64,000 nucleotides of DNA from Salinivibrio kushneri (GCF_005280275.1 NZ_CP040021.1:2009001-2073000), one strand, 5' to 3'. Shown: positions 8,624 to 18,830, counted from the stretch's first letter. Numbers and translations are program-made. The notes: generated by a model from the sequence alone, not told the origin.

Positions 8624-9901
8624 TTATTCGCCACCCGCCGCTTGGTTATCCGTGTGTTCATACATCAGTAGAGGTGCAGATTCACCTCGGATCACTGAAT
8701 CGTCAATCACCACTTTGCTCACGTCTTTCATTGACGGTAAGTCGTACATGGTATCCAACAACACAGCTTCGACAATCGAGCGCAGGCCACGTGCACCTGT
8801 TTTACGCTCCATCGCTTTTTTAGCGATAGCACGCAGTGCGTCGTCCCGGAACTCAAGCTCGACACCGTCTAGCTCAAGCAAGGCACCATACTGCTTCGTG
8901 AGTGCGTTCTTAGGTTCACGTAGAATTTGCACCAAGGCGTCTTCATCGAGCTCTCTCAACACCGCGGTGACGGGCAGACGCCCGATAAATTCAGGGATCA
9001 GACCGTATTTCACCATGTCTTCAGGCTCAACTTTGCCAAAGAACTCGTCAGCTGAACGATCCGTGGCACCTTTGACCTGTGCACCAAAGCCAATGCCAGA
9101 GCCTGTGTCGACACGTTGCTCCACCACTTTATCGAGGCCCGCAAACGCACCGCCACAGATGAACAGGATTTTCGACGTGTCTACTTGCAAAAATTCCTGC
9201 TGTGGATGCTTACGTCCTCCCTGAGGAGGAATCGAGGCGACTGTTCCTTCTACCAATTTAAGCAGTGCTTGTTGCACCCCTTCCCCAGAAACGTCTCGGG
9301 TAATAGACGGGTTGTCGGATTTACGAGAGACCTTGTCAATCTCATCGATATAGACGATTCCACGCTCCGCTTTGGCGACATCGTAATCGCACTTTTGCAA
9401 CAGCTTCTGGATAATGTTTTCTACGTCTTCACCCACATAACCGGCCTCGGTCAATGTGGTGGCGTCTGCCATGGTAAATGGCACATCCAAAAAGCGCGCA
9501 AGCGTTTCGGCCAGCAGTGTTTTACCACTACCGGTAGGGCCGATCAGCAAGATGTTACTCTTGCCCAGCTCCACGCCATCTGCGCTTTTGTCACCGTTTC
9601 GCAAGCGTTTGTAGTGGTTGTATACTGCAACCGAGAGCACTTTTTTCGCTTGCTCTTGACCAATGACATAATCGTCAAGGTGTGCACGAATTTCACTCGG
9701 CGCGGGCAAGGTATCTCCCTCGCGCTTCGGCATCACTTCTTTGATTTCTTCGCGGATAATGTCATTACACAGGTCAACACACTCATCACATATGTAGACC
9801 GATGGCCCGGCAATTAACTTACGAACTTCGTGTTGGCTCTTACCACAGAATGAGCAGTAAAGCAGCTTTCCGCTTCCACCGTCTTTTCGCTTGTCTGTCA
9901 T
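8624..9901 (-). CDS. clpX: ClpXP protease ATP-binding subunit ClpX
   Basis: This 425-residue AAA+ unfoldase begins with a zinc-binding domain (CSFC and CDEC pairs near residues 18-43). It then has Walker [13 protein letters not shown], the pore loop GYVGEDVE, Walker [10 protein letters not shown] and the IGF loop SGIGFG that docks onto ClpP. ClpX recognises ssrA-tagged and other substrates and feeds them to ClpP. RssB, encoded 9 kb away at 17.3-18.3 kb, is the adaptor that delivers RpoS to ClpXP in E. coli. AAGAGG precedes the ATG. The gene follows clpP after 145 bases and is probably co-transcribed with it. Confidence 0.97.
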   Translation of the reverse strand: MTDKRKDGGSGKLLYCSFCGKSQHEVRKLIAGPSVYICDECVDLCNDIIREEIKEVMPKREGDTLPAPSEIRAHLDDYVIGQEQAKKVLSVAVYNHYKRLRNGDKSADGVELGKSNILLIGPTGSGKTLLAETLARFLDVPFTMADATTLTEAGYVGEDVENIIQKLLQKCDYDVAKAERGIVYIDEIDKVSRKSDNPSITRDVSGEGVQQALLKLVEGTVASIPPQGGRKHPQQEFLQVDTSKILFICGGAFAGLDKVVEQRVDTGSGIGFGAQVKGATDRSADEFFGKVEPEDMVKYGLIPEFIGRLPVTAVLRELDEDALVQILREPKNALTKQYGALLELDGVELEFRDDALRAIAKKAMERKTGARGLRSIVEAVLLDTMYDLPSMKDVSKVVIDDSVIRGESAPLLMYEHTDNQAAGGE

Positions 9902-10046
9902 TCGCTAACCTCTTTGGGGCATTTGCCCGTCGTTGCCTTATGTTGAGTTTACAACAAATCGGCCACTTTTTCCGACCCAACCACTGACAAGCTTTGCACT
10001 TGTTCACGCAGCTTGCTTGATTTCAACGCCCTAAGGCATGTTGGGT

Positions 10047-10670
10047 TTAGTCTCGTTGACTTAATACGGCGTCAACCAAGCCATAGTCCACCGCTTCTTG
10101 CGCCGCCATGAAGTTATCACGGTCGGTGTCACGCTCAATCACTTCCATCGGCTGGCCTGTATGCTCAGCTAACAAGGTGTTGAGGCGGTGCTTGGTTTTG
10201 ATCATTTCTTGGGCATGAATTTCAATGTCAGACGCCTGGCCTTGGAAGCCTCCTAGCGGCTGGTGAATCATCACCCGTGAATTCGGTAGGCAATACCGTT
10301 TGCCTTTCGCCCCCCCTGCCAACAGGAACGACCCCATTGAGCAGGCTTGGCCAGTACACAGAGTGCTCACATCTGGTTTAATAAACTGCATGGTGTCATA
10401 AATCGCCATCCCCGCCGTGACCACACCACCTGGTGAGTTGATGTACAAATAAATGTCTTTTTCTGGATTCTCTGACTCTAAGAACAGCATCTGCGCCACA
10501 ATCAAATTTGCCATTTGATCTTCCACTTGCCCAGTGAGGAAGATGATGCGTTCTTTAAGCAGGCGAGAGTATATATCGTAAGAGCGCTCGCCGCGCGAGG
10601 TTTGTTCCACCACCATAGGGACAAGGGCGTCCATAATTGGCGGCATGGCATTATTGTGTTGTTGGCTCAT
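10047..10670 (-). CDS. clpP: ATP-dependent Clp protease proteolytic subunit ClpP
   Basis: This 207-residue serine protease has the catalytic serine S111 ([14 protein letters not shown]) and histidine H136 (VMIHQPLGG). The third catalytic residue, an aspartate, lies in the [10 protein letters not shown] region. It forms the 14-mer chamber used by ClpX and ClpA. The N-terminal stretch through about residue 14 is probably a short processed propeptide. The gene order tig-clpP-clpX-lon is the standard one. A terminator isolates it from tig, so a promoter must lie in 10671-10855, although I find no clear sigma-32 sequence there. Confidence 0.97.
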   Translation of the reverse strand: MSQQHNNAMPPIMDALVPMVVEQTSRGERSYDIYSRLLKERIIFLTGQVEDQMANLIVAQMLFLESENPEKDIYLYINSPGGVVTAGMAIYDTMQFIKPDVSTLCTGQACSMGSFLLAGGAKGKRYCLPNSRVMIHQPLGGFQGQASDIEIHAQEMIKTKHRLNTLLAEHTGQPMEVIERDTDRDNFMAAQEAVDYGLVDAVLSQRD

Positions 10671-10857
10671 AGCGTAATATCCCTAATCGAATTCGTTATA
10701 ACTCTTGCCTTAACCAAGGTTTAGCACAAAACGCTGTAACAGGTCACTAAAATCTTAAATCGATGAACGCAGCTTAATGATCCAACAAGATTTTTTGTGG
10801 CTAAAACGTCTCGCACTCTCAACGGCTAAGCGGCCCGTATAGCGACTCAGTAGATGG

Positions 10858-10893
10858 AAAAAATGGCCCAAATGACAAGTCATTAGGGCCATT
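10858..10893 (-). terminator. Intrinsic terminator of tig
   Basis: Arms 10862-10875 and 10880-10893 pair over 14 bases with one mismatch and a 4-base loop. The minus strand continues with TTTTTTCC. It lies 55 bases after the tig stop codon. Confidence 0.9.
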
Positions 10894-10948
10894 GTAAGCA
10901 AATCCATTTACGCAGTGTCAATGCGACACAAACGTTTTTTAACCTTGA

Positions 10949-12253
10949 TTAAGCTTGCTGCGAAGCGTTCATCAAGTCACTAAAGCCGACTTCAGCTTCG
11001 GTGACAGTGGCTTTTGCCAGCAGTGCATCAATCGCTTGCTCTTCTAGCGCGACGTTACGCATGTTTTCCATCAGCTTCTCGTCTTTCTCATAGTAAGCGA
11101 CAACTTCTGATGGATCTTCATACGCCGATGCCATTTCTTCGATCAGTGCTTTAACGCGCTCATCATCCGCTTCAAGCTCTTCCGACTTGATCACTTCACC
11201 AAGCAGCAGGCCAACGCTTACACGGCGTTTGGCTTGCTCTTCAAATAGCTCACGGGGTAGCTGAGACGCGCTGTCCATGTTGCCACCAAAGCGCTGTGCC
11301 GCTTGCTGGCGCAAGGTGCCAATTTCTTGCTCAATCAGCGCAGACGGTACATCGATTTGGTTTTGCTCAACCAAGCCGTCTAGTACCTGCTCTTTGACCT
11401 TGTTTTTGATCGCTTGCTTTAGCTCGCGATCCATGTTTTTACGCACTTCTGCTTTCAGGCCTTCTACGCTGCCATCAGCAATGCCAAAGCGCTGTACGAA
11501 CTCTTCAGTCAGCTCAGGCAGCTCTTGTTCTTCCACTGTATGCAGTTTAATCGCGAACTGTGCTGCTTTACCTTTTAGGTTCTCAGCGTGGTAGTCGTCT
11601 GGGAAGTTCACATCGATAGTGAATTCTTCACCCGCTTTTTTACCCACTAGGCCGTCTTCAAAGCCTGGGATCATACGACCTTGGCCCATTTCTAGTTGGA
11701 AGCCTTCAGCTTTACCGCCTTCAAACTCTTCACCGTCGATGGTACCCACAAAGTCCAAGGTGACACGGCTGTTCTCTTTCGCTTCACCGTCTGCTTCTAC
11801 CCAGCTTGCTTGTTGCTTGCGTAGCGTATCAAGCATTTCATCCACATCGCTTTCCTGCACTTCGGCTTTTGGCTTTTCAACGCTAATCGCGTCTAGACCT
11901 TGCAGCTCCACTTCTGGGTACACTTCAAAGTCAGCTTTAAAGACCAAATCTTGACCCGCTTCGTTTTCAACGGGTGTAAAGCTTGGCGCCCCTGCTGGGT
12001 TCACTTTTTCTTGGATCATCGCTTCAATGAAGTGACGCTGCATCACTTCGCCCAGCACGTCTTGGCGTACTGTGTCACCGTACATGCGTGACACCATCTT
12101 CAATGGAACTTTACCTTTACGGAAACCATCAAAACGACGATTCTTAGCGATATTGCGTAGCTCTTTAGTGACTGCATCATCGATGTTGGCAGCAGGCACT
12201 GTGATGGTCATTTGGCGCTTAAGGCCTTCGGTGGTTTCAACGGTAACTTGCAT
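10949..12253 (-). CDS. tig: Trigger factor, ribosome-associated chaperone and prolyl isomerase
   Basis: This 434-residue protein has three expected parts. The N-terminal ribosome-binding domain carries the signature [14 protein letters not shown] (about residues 43-56). The FKBP-type isomerase domain carries [14 protein letters not shown] and [20 protein letters not shown]. The rest is the helical C-terminal chaperone domain. Trigger factor binds at the ribosomal exit tunnel near L23 and shields nascent chains. It is followed by clpP after an intrinsic terminator. A plausible promoter lies about 160 bases upstream, giving a rather long 5' leader. Confidence 0.97.
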   Translation of the reverse strand: MQVTVETTEGLKRQMTITVPAANIDDAVTKELRNIAKNRRFDGFRKGKVPLKMVSRMYGDTVRQDVLGEVMQRHFIEAMIQEKVNPAGAPSFTPVENEAGQDLVFKADFEVYPEVELQGLDAISVEKPKAEVQESDVDEMLDTLRKQQASWVEADGEAKENSRVTLDFVGTIDGEEFEGGKAEGFQLEMGQGRMIPGFEDGLVGKKAGEEFTIDVNFPDDYHAENLKGKAAQFAIKLHTVEEQELPELTEEFVQRFGIADGSVEGLKAEVRKNMDRELKQAIKNKVKEQVLDGLVEQNQIDVPSALIEQEIGTLRQQAAQRFGGNMDSASQLPRELFEEQAKRRVSVGLLLGEVIKSEELEADDERVKALIEEMASAYEDPSEVVAYYEKDEKLMENMRNVALEEQAIDALLAKATVTEAEVGFSDLMNASQQA

Positions 12254-12589
12254 TATAAATTTAACCTCAAATTTACTCAGGGGTACTGAGTGATGTTTAC
12301 CAGTTTTACTGGTGGCATCATCTGAGCTATGAATCCGTCATAGCCCCTGCGAATCCGGATACACGCGATTGGCGTATCGAGCTATCTCATCCGAGACTGA
12401 AAATTAAGACGCGCTATTATAGCGGCACCCGTCAACTGAGTCGAGACAAGGGGCGACCGATGGCGTTTCAATATCGAAATTGGGGTGATATCTCACAATT
12501 CAACCGCGTAAGATCACAGTTTTTACGGTTTTGTGCGCGTTTGGTTATTTTCAGAGCAATTGGGAGAGAAAACGGGGGAGAAAGTAAAA
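12254..12589. other. Intergenic region between tig and tRNA-Arg
   Basis: This 336-base stretch has no convincing gene. It contains the tig leader, the probable tig promoter (12416-12444) and the downstream flank of the tRNA. A T-rich stretch (TTTTACTTT on the minus strand) directly after the tRNA CCA may serve for termination. I see no other structure. Confidence 0.6.
12416..12444 (-). promoter_or_regulatory. Probable sigma-70 promoter of tig
   Basis: On the minus strand a perfect TATAAT (12421-12416) is preceded after 17 bases by TCGACT (12444-12439), which matches TTGACA at four of six positions. A better TTGACG lies closer to the -10, at a spacing that is too short to use. Confidence 0.55.
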
Positions 12590-12666
<77 letters not shown>

Positions 12667-12686
12667 ACTGTCTTTACGCAGCGTGG

Positions 12687-12714
12687 ATTATAAAGCGACG
12701 TTAGGCGTCGTCAA
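12687..12714 (-). promoter_or_regulatory. Strong sigma-70 promoter of tRNA-Arg
   Basis: On the minus strand TTGACG (12714-12709), a 16-base spacer and TATAAT (12692-12687) give a near-consensus promoter. The -10 box ends 20 bases before the mature tRNA 5' end. Confidence 0.88.
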
Positions 12715-12892
12715 CGCTTTTCCCTAAAATCTTGACGCGGTTGCTCAAAACCACATCGTTTACTGGTTATCCATTGATGCGACGCAGGGAGGCAAGAGCG
12801 CTCAGCCTGTTCTTTTCGTGTTTCCGTCTAACAAAGCATCGTGCCGCCATGGACGGCTTATTATTTTTTCCTTCATCCTCATTAAAGTGCAT

Positions 12893-12908
12893 TAGCAAAC
12901 GTTTGCGC
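12893..12908 (+). promoter_or_regulatory. PurR operator upstream of folD
   Basis: The perfect palindrome GCAAACGTTTGC (12895-12906) agrees with the PurR consensus ACGCAAACGTTTNCNT. It lies 63 bases before the folD ATG, in the promoter region. The same type of box precedes cvpA-purF in this window, which supports a PurR regulon link between one-carbon and purine synthesis. The site is read from sequence; binding is inferred. Confidence 0.8.
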
Positions 12909-12971
12909 AATAGCTTTTAGGCGCGTTTTTTGTCACACTATTGCCAACATTGCTTTAGCCGAAGGATAGTT

Positions 12972-13832
12972 ATGGCCGCACAACTCATTGATGGAAAGCT
13001 GATCGCGCAAACCGTGCGCCGAGAGGTTGCCGCTCGTGTCTCTGCTCGCACGCAAGCGGGACGTAGGGCCCCCGGATTGGCGGTAATTCTGGTTGGAGAC
13101 GATCCTGCGTCACAGGTTTACGTTGGCAGTAAACGCCGTGTTTGCGATGAAGTGGGGTTTGTATCACGGTCCTATGACCTCCCCACGTCTTGCTCTCAAC
13201 AAGAGTTACTCTCACTCATCGACACCTTAAATGCAGATGACAGCATTGATGGCATTCTCGTCCAACTGCCCTTACCTGCAGGGATTGATGCCACGTCCGT
13301 GTTGGAGCGCATCCGCCCAGACAAAGATGTCGACGGCTTTCATCCCTATAATGTCGGCCGCCTGTGTCAACGCATGCCAACGCTGCGTTCTTGCACTCCA
13401 AAAGGGATCATTACCCTCCTAGACCGCTACAATGTGCCTCTTCGTGGTAAACATGCTGTGGTCGTCGGCGCCTCTAATATTGTTGGTCGCCCGATGACAT
13501 TGGAGCTGCTGTTGGCTGGCTGCACAACCACAACGTGCCACCGTTTTACTCAAGACTTAGAGGGGCACGTTCGCCAGGCCGATGTCCTGGTGGTGGCGGT
13601 CGGTAAGCCTAAGTTTATTCCTGGCGAATGGATTAAACCCGGCGCGATTGTGATTGATGTGGGCATTAACCGCATGGAAAACGGCAAACTGATTGGCGAC
13701 ATCGAATACGATCTCGCTTATGAAAAAGCCAGTCATATTACCCCTGTCCCGGGTGGTGTGGGCCCCATGACTGTCGCAACCTTGATTGAAAACACGCTCA
13801 TGGCCTGTGAGCAATACCACGACGGTCACTAG
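12972..13832 (+). CDS. folD: Bifunctional methylenetetrahydrofolate dehydrogenase / cyclohydrolase FolD
   Basis: This 286-residue protein interconverts 5,10-methylene-THF, methenyl-THF and 10-formyl-THF using NADP. The signatures are [16 protein letters not shown] with the catalytic lysine-tyrosine region, [10 protein letters not shown], the nucleotide motif [13 protein letters not shown], and the C-terminal [12 protein letters not shown]. The frame is open from 12930, but ATG at 12972 follows GAAGGA and gives the normal N-terminus MAAQLIDGK. 10-formyl-THF feeds purine synthesis, which fits the PurR box upstream. A terminator follows directly. Confidence 0.96.
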   Translation: MAAQLIDGKLIAQTVRREVAARVSARTQAGRRAPGLAVILVGDDPASQVYVGSKRRVCDEVGFVSRSYDLPTSCSQQELLSLIDTLNADDSIDGILVQLPLPAGIDATSVLERIRPDKDVDGFHPYNVGRLCQRMPTLRSCTPKGIITLLDRYNVPLRGKHAVVVGASNIVGRPMTLELLLAGCTTTTCHRFTQDLEGHVRQADVLVVAVGKPKFIPGEWIKPGAIVIDVGINRMENGKLIGDIEYDLAYEKASHITPVPGGVGPMTVATLIENTLMACEQYHDGH

Positions 13833-13837
13833 CAGGC

Positions 13838-13864
13838 AAGAGGGTCACATTGGCCCTCTTTTTT
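13838..13864 (+). terminator. Intrinsic terminator of folD
   Basis: The stem AAGAGGG (13838-13844) and CCCTCTT (13854-13860) with a 9-base loop is followed by TTTT, 5 bases after the folD stop. It touches the stop codon of the convergent GGDEF gene. Confidence 0.88.
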
Positions 13865-15105
13865 CACGAGACTAAATCCGTTTGGCTGTCTTGGATGAGC
13901 TGGTTTCTTCCCCCTGCCTTGGCTTGGTACAAACACCAATCGGCACGCTGAACAAGTTCATCAATATGCGCATCGGCATGGACCATCCCAATACTAATGG
14001 TGATTGAAAACGTCTTGTCGTAGGGTGACCAAACGGTCTTTTCCAATTCTTCTCGCATCGCCTCAAGTCGGCGCACAAAGCCCAGCTCGTCATTGCCGTA
14101 GAGGATACAAAACTCTTCCCCACCAAAGCGAGCGACCATGCCTTCTGGAAAATAACGTTTCATCATTTTTGCCAGCTCAATCAGCGTAATATCACCAATA
14201 TGATGGCCAAATTGATCATTGATCTTTTTAAAATGGTCGATGTCAATCAGCGCCAAATTCCGCGGCCCTTTGTGTGAGCGAGTGTGGGGGTGTTCGAAAA
14301 AATAACGTCGATTCCACACCTGGGTTAAATAATCCGTGTTGGCCATATTAAATAAACGACGTTCAGTATCGAGCGCATTCAGTGTGCTATGCAAACGACA
14401 ATAAAACTCCTCTTGATTAAATGGTTTGGCCAAAAAGTCATTCGCCCCTGCTTTCAAAAACCGTGCCGTTAAGCTGGAATCCTCCTCACCCGATAAGCCA
14501 ATAATCGCCAACTGGCCGTCTGTCTTGAGCTTGCGTAGTGCTTTGACCACGCTCACACCATCCATTTCTGGCATGGTGTAATCAGTAATCACCAAAGAAA
14601 TTCGCTTATCACGCCGCACCATAGCCAAGGCCTCTTGGCCATTTTGTGCTTCGAGGACATTAAGGTATTGCCGCTCCAATAAGCTACGCACGTAACGGCG
14701 TGCCGTCAGTGAATCATCCACGACTAACACATGGTGCTGATGGTTCTTTTCCAAGCGGTTAAGTAAAGGCGCTATCGACGACACGCACGAAGGACTATCT
14801 TTGGGGATGTAATCAATAACGGTTTTGGCTAGCACACGCTCCCGAGTCCGGGCGTCCATCATCGCAGTGAGCACAATCACTTTTATATTCAGCGACAAAC
14901 AAACATCAATGATTTCACCGTCCTGCCCGTCGGGCAGGCAGTAATCGAGGATAGCGCAAAGAAAGTCGGTCTCTTGGTTGAGGATCTTCTCTGCTTGCTC
15001 GATTGAGTCTGCTATACATGGGATGTAACCGGCCTTTCGTATCTCGGCTTCAAGTAACCGCCTGAAAGGTCGACTATCTTCCACAACCAACACTTTATAT
15101 TCCAT
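13864..15105 (-). CDS. REC-REC-GGDEF response regulator, diguanylate cyclase (copy 1)
   Basis: This protein of about 413 residues carries two receiver domains and a C-terminal GGDEF domain. REC1 (about 4-120) has VVEDSRPFRR, phospho-acceptor LDYCLPD and the KD lysine motif. REC2 (about 125-245) has VVDDSLTARR, ITDYTMPEMDG and AKPFNQEEF. The cyclase domain (about 265-405) has RFGGEEFCILY, so the active-site GG(E)EF is intact. The usual inhibitory RxxD site five residues before it is absent (FPEG there). It should make c-di-GMP under phosphorelay control. Start ATG 15105; a TTG at 15111 is also possible. It is a paralogue of the next gene. Confidence 0.88.
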   Translation of the reverse strand: MEYKVLVVEDSRPFRRLLEAEIRKAGYIPCIADSIEQAEKILNQETDFLCAILDYCLPDGQDGEIIDVCLSLNIKVIVLTAMMDARTRERVLAKTVIDYIPKDSPSCVSSIAPLLNRLEKNHQHHVLVVDDSLTARRYVRSLLERQYLNVLEAQNGQEALAMVRRDKRISLVITDYTMPEMDGVSVVKALRKLKTDGQLAIIGLSGEEDSSLTARFLKAGANDFLAKPFNQEEFYCRLHSTLNALDTERRLFNMANTDYLTQVWNRRYFFEHPHTRSHKGPRNLALIDIDHFKKINDQFGHHIGDITLIELAKMMKRYFPEGMVARFGGEEFCILYGNDELGFVRRLEAMREELEKTVWSPYDKTFSITISIGMVHADAHIDELVQRADWCLYQAKAGGRNQLIQDSQTDLVS

Positions 15106-15319
15106 CTGCAACGCACCACGTCTTCACGTTAATTTTGCGCGACAATACACGCAACGGGGCAAGAAGCGATACAGGGTAAGGGCAATTCAGTGCGTGTAGA
15201 CAGAAATTGCGCAAGTTTCTCAACAATGACACATATCTCGCAGAAATTTGACGCAACATCTACAACTGAGCGTACACTTTATGCGTTATTTCGTATCATT
15301 TTTTAGGCAATGCAGCCAT

Positions 15320-16543
15320 TTACCCTTGATATACCACCATTTGATTTCGACCAGACGCTTTTGCCTGATACAAGGCTTTATCAGCCATGTGTAAAAGGCG
15401 TGAAAGAGAAGCAGCTTGCGAGTCCACGCCAATACTCACCGTGACTTTCAGCGTCTGATCTAACACCTGTATGGGGCGATCAGCCACCGATTGGCGGTAC
15501 GTGTCTAACGATTGCTGAAACACCGCCAAATCACCAAGTGATAACACACAAAACTCTTCTCCCCCCAAGCGGGCGACCGTGTCCTCCGGGAAAGCGTCTG
15601 CCAGCATTTGCGCGATCTCAACCAACACATCGTCACCGATATGATGACCAAACTCATCATTAATGCGTTTAAAATAATCAATATCAATAATCGCTAGATG
15701 CTTACGCGCCTCAGTCGCCAGCTGCTCCCCTCGCTCAAAGAAATAGCGTCGATTACAAAGCTGCGTGAGAAAATCTGTATTGGCTAAAAGAAATAACCGC
15801 CATTCGATATCAATCGCGTTCAAGCAGCTATGAACGCGACAGAAAAACTCTTCCTGATTAAACGGTTTGGGCAGGTAATCGTTGGCCCCTGCTTTGAGAA
15901 AGCGTGCCGTTAGCGCACTATCATGATGTCCAGACAAGCCAATGATCGCCTGGGAACACTCGGTATCTCTCTTGCGAAGTGCAGATACAAGCCGAAGACC
16001 ATTCATTTTAGGCATGTCGTAATCAGTGATAACCAGCGATATATCTGGCGTTTTTTCCACCACGTCAAGTGCCTGTTCACCATTTTCTGCTTCCAATACG
16101 GTTAAATACTGGCGCGCCAACAACGCAGAGATACGTTGACGTATCGAGGCTGAGTCATCCACCACCAGCACACGATGGCCTTGATTGTCAGCTAAACGCT
16201 TAATGAGTCGGCAAACCGCATCAATACAATGACTACTGTCTTTGGGGATATAATCAATAACGGGCTTTGATAGGATCTCATCACGCGTTTTCTCGCTTTG
16301 CGAGGCGGTGAGGACAACCACTTTAAGCCCTGCGGATAAACATAAATCGATGACTTCGCCGTGGTGAGCGTCTGGCAGATTATAATCGAGGATCGCACAG
16401 AGAAAGGGGGTGTTGTGAGCTAGCACATCCCGTGTTTCGGCTAGGCAGGTACAGGTTACAGGGGCAAACCCCGCTTTTTTCACCTGCTGTTCAGCCAGCA
16501 TGCGAAACGACCGGCTGTCTTCAACGATAAGTACCGACTCCAA
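15320..16543 (-). CDS. REC-REC-GGDEF response regulator, diguanylate cyclase (copy 2)
   Basis: This 407-residue paralogue of the downstream gene has the same domain order. REC1 has IVEDSRSFRML and LDYNLPD, REC2 has VVDDSASIRQ, ITDYDMPKMNG and PKPFNQEEF, and the cyclase domain has RLGGEEFCVL. The phospho-acceptor aspartates and the GGEEF catalytic motif are intact. The allosteric RxxD is again not conserved (FPED). The start is TTG at 16543, well supported by GGGGAGG six bases upstream. It follows rfaH by 64 bases on the same strand. A cognate histidine kinase is not encoded in the window. Confidence 0.88.
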   Translation of the reverse strand: MESVLIVEDSRSFRMLAEQQVKKAGFAPVTCTCLAETRDVLAHNTPFLCAILDYNLPDAHHGEVIDLCLSAGLKVVVLTASQSEKTRDEILSKPVIDYIPKDSSHCIDAVCRLIKRLADNQGHRVLVVDDSASIRQRISALLARQYLTVLEAENGEQALDVVEKTPDISLVITDYDMPKMNGLRLVSALRKRDTECSQAIIGLSGHHDSALTARFLKAGANDYLPKPFNQEEFFCRVHSCLNAIDIEWRLFLLANTDFLTQLCNRRYFFERGEQLATEARKHLAIIDIDYFKRINDEFGHHIGDDVLVEIAQMLADAFPEDTVARLGGEEFCVLSLGDLAVFQQSLDTYRQSVADRPIQVLDQTLKVTVSIGVDSQAASLSRLLHMADKALYQAKASGRNQMVVYQG

Positions 16544-16607
16544 CGACTGCCTCCCCTACTTTAAACTGTCCCCTTAGCGAGTGTAGCAGCCAAACCGGGA
16601 GAGCGGG

Positions 16608-17108
16608 TTATCTGGAAGCACTGATATCGGCGTTATCGATATGAAGTTCAGTTTGCTTGCTAAGCATATTTATCAGCAAAATACAGCGCTTCTCGCCGTC
16701 TTTTTCTTTGAAGATCGCTTCCGTGCCTGCAAACTGCCCCTTTTCAATCATCACCGACTGTCCGGGCTTGAAGCCTTGGTAGAGCGCGTCGCGTTGTTCG
16801 TCACAGTCTTCTATCGTCATCAGTTGTTGAATCAATGCCAAGTCGACCTTGATGGGATACGCACCTTGGCGAACGAAATCAACCACACCACGCGTGGAGC
16901 GAACACTCGTATACTGCACAAGGTCGGGATCAAAACCGGCAAAAATATAGTTGGGAAAGAGCGGCTCCTCAACGTGCTGACACTTACCACGACGCAGCTT
17001 TTCCACCGTCACTATCGGGTAGTAACAATCAACGCCTTGGCGCTTCAAATTTTGCTCTGCGCGTTGCTGTTCCGCGCGCTTACAATAAAGTAGATACCAA
17101 TGTTTCAT
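16608..17108 (-). CDS. rfaH: Transcription antiterminator RfaH
   Basis: This 166-residue NusG paralogue has an N-terminal NGN domain (MKHWYLLYCKRAEQQRAEQ, then EPLFPNYIFAGF and the STRGVVDFVR stretch) and a C-terminal KOW-type domain (FKPGQSVMIEKGQFAGTEAIF). RfaH is recruited to RNA polymerase at ops sites and prevents early termination in long LPS, capsule and toxin operons. The frame is open much further upstream, but the start at 17108 gives the family N-terminus and follows AGGGACAG. I did not find an ops element in the window, so its targets lie elsewhere. rssB is upstream on the same strand. Confidence 0.9.
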   Translation of the reverse strand: MKHWYLLYCKRAEQQRAEQNLKRQGVDCYYPIVTVEKLRRGKCQHVEEPLFPNYIFAGFDPDLVQYTSVRSTRGVVDFVRQGAYPIKVDLALIQQLMTIEDCDEQRDALYQGFKPGQSVMIEKGQFAGTEAIFKEKDGEKRCILLINMLSKQTELHIDNADISASR

Positions 17109-17262
17109 GTCATTCTGTCCCTGATGTCTATCGCCAGTAGCAGCCTGTCCAGAGCGACGAAAGTATACGGATGTTAAGCTCGCACAGCAACAAAGGCGAG
17201 CAGCCACCACGGCCACTCACCTTTACATAGGGTTGACAATTCGACATTGCATCGCTGGGTCG

Positions 17263-18318
17263 TTAAGCGATTTTTTGAATATCGACACTGAAACTGTTCA
17301 AGCCCACTTCACTCAATGACACACGTGCATCACCTGATTGAAGATCAACGCTTTGAAACTGGCTCGAGAACGCATCGCGCCCCAACCAGTGATCATTGTG
17401 AACCAGGCTTGTCGACCCGCAGCTATCCACCGTGGCTTTTATCCCCGCCGGTAAAATATCAAGCTGATTATCGGCGGTGTTTAGCACACCGAACATCGCA
17501 CGAACCGGCGACGTATAGGCTGAGGCGCGAATCGCATCCTCGATCCGTTTTACCAGGGTGAGAAACCCTCTTTCATTAACATCACCTGAGCGAACAAAAT
17601 CATTAAAAAACGCACGGATCATCAAGGTGGTCGCGGTACCGTCTTCCTCTGCCGAGGCAGAGTCGACCACATAAAATGCCATTTTCCCGCCCATTAACCA
17701 CGCATAATCCAGCACAATGGGGTTGGTATCTGCCGATTGCAGTGAGTGATAGGAAAGACGCCAAGCACCTTGTTGCGAGTCGGGTTCTGGCATCAACCCC
17801 ATTAATAGTTCACGTGCGCTACCTGGGTTGTGGCGTAAGGCATCAAGGTGCCATTTCAGTTCCGTCTCTGATGCGCCGCGATCCGCGTCCTCGCTCACCT
17901 TAAACCATTGTTGACTAAAATCATCGCTGGCGTGTACATCGTCGTTGGCATCATCAACCACAGCTTCGATGGCTTTTTTGACCACATTGATATCTTCGAT
18001 CGGTTTGATCAAAAAGTCCTTCACCCCAAAGCGAAGCGCTTGAGCCACATCTGCCATCCCCCCGGTGCCAGAGATCACGATCATAGGTAGCATTGGGTAT
18101 TCAAGGCTCACCTCCTCAACGAATTCTAAGCCTGTCATTACCGGCATCGATAGATCACTGATCAATAAGTCAGGAATCGATTGCCTCAGCGCTTGCAACC
18201 CTTCTAAACCATTTTCGACCTCACGTACTACCGCTCCCTCTCTTTCGAGAAAAGACGCAATCATCCGACTGAAGACGGGATCATCTTCGACGATTAAGAT
18301 CTCTTTATTATGCAACAC
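17263..18318 (-). CDS. rssB: RssB-type response regulator (RpoS proteolysis adaptor)
   Basis: This 351-residue protein has an N-terminal receiver domain with EDD acid pocket, phospho-acceptor D55 in LLISDLSMPVMTG, and LIKP. The C-terminal half resembles the degenerate PP2C-like domain of E. coli RssB. Shared stretches include the LRFGVKDFLIKPIEDIN hinge, a W-x-LDALRHNPGSARELL linker and LDYAWLMGGKMAFYVVDSA. RssB hands sigma S to ClpXP. The start is GTG at 18318 behind GGAGGAGAG, with a TTG at 18315 as alternative. Its partner protease genes clpP and clpX are in the same window. Confidence 0.83.
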   Translation of the reverse strand: MLHNKEILIVEDDPVFSRMIASFLEREGAVVREVENGLEGLQALRQSIPDLLISDLSMPVMTGLEFVEEVSLEYPMLPMIVISGTGGMADVAQALRFGVKDFLIKPIEDINVVKKAIEAVVDDANDDVHASDDFSQQWFKVSEDADRGASETELKWHLDALRHNPGSARELLMGLMPEPDSQQGAWRLSYHSLQSADTNPIVLDYAWLMGGKMAFYVVDSASAEEDGTATTLMIRAFFNDFVRSGDVNERGFLTLVKRIEDAIRASAYTSPVRAMFGVLNTADNQLDILPAGIKATVDSCGSTSLVHNDHWLGRDAFSSQFQSVDLQSGDARVSLSEVGLNSFSVDIQKIA

Positions 18319-18830
18319 GACGCTCTCCTCCAGGACTGCAAAGCAGCGGCTGTTTTCATTCTCACTGCACTAATCGTAGTTGAATTCAGGCACACCTGTG
18401 ATCGCTAATGAGATTTAATTCAGAAGCGCTCTATAAACAGCTGTTTAAAATAATAATTTTCTTAGCATTCAAGCAGGTGAGCCATCAAAGCCATTTATCG
18501 GCAGCATAAAAAAGGCTTGAAAATCAATGACACTATAAGAGTACGCTACTCTGTATTAAAAGTAAGACTTGTAACAATTAATACATGATGTCTATCACAA
18601 GAATGTATATCGGCATTATCTCAATATCGCGCCAGTGAGCCATGCGCAGAAAGGCGATTTTTGTCGAGAAGAAAACTTGCCAATTCAGGCACCAACAACT
18701 ATTCGTTATTAAAGAAGAGTGTATACGGCATCTATCCTCCGCATACGAGCAGAGAAGAAGCAGTTACTTGAGGCGTCGTGCGCCAACCGTTGCACCTGAC
18801 TTCACTGAGGGAATAACGAGCGGGGTTACT
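18319..18830. other. Long AT-rich intergenic region between rssB and the Yip1 gene
   Basis: The 512 bases between the divergent rssB and the Yip1-family gene hold no protein gene I can defend. An open frame on the plus strand from 18642 is only an upstream extension of the Yip1 frame and lacks family-like sequence. The first 250 bases are AT-rich and probably hold both promoters. I see no clear hairpin with a T-run or known operator. Confidence 0.5.

Noticed and set aside
9116-9817. A 233-residue open frame on the plus strand opposite clpX
   Set aside because: It is a shadow of clpX, with no ribosome binding site and no recognisable domain.
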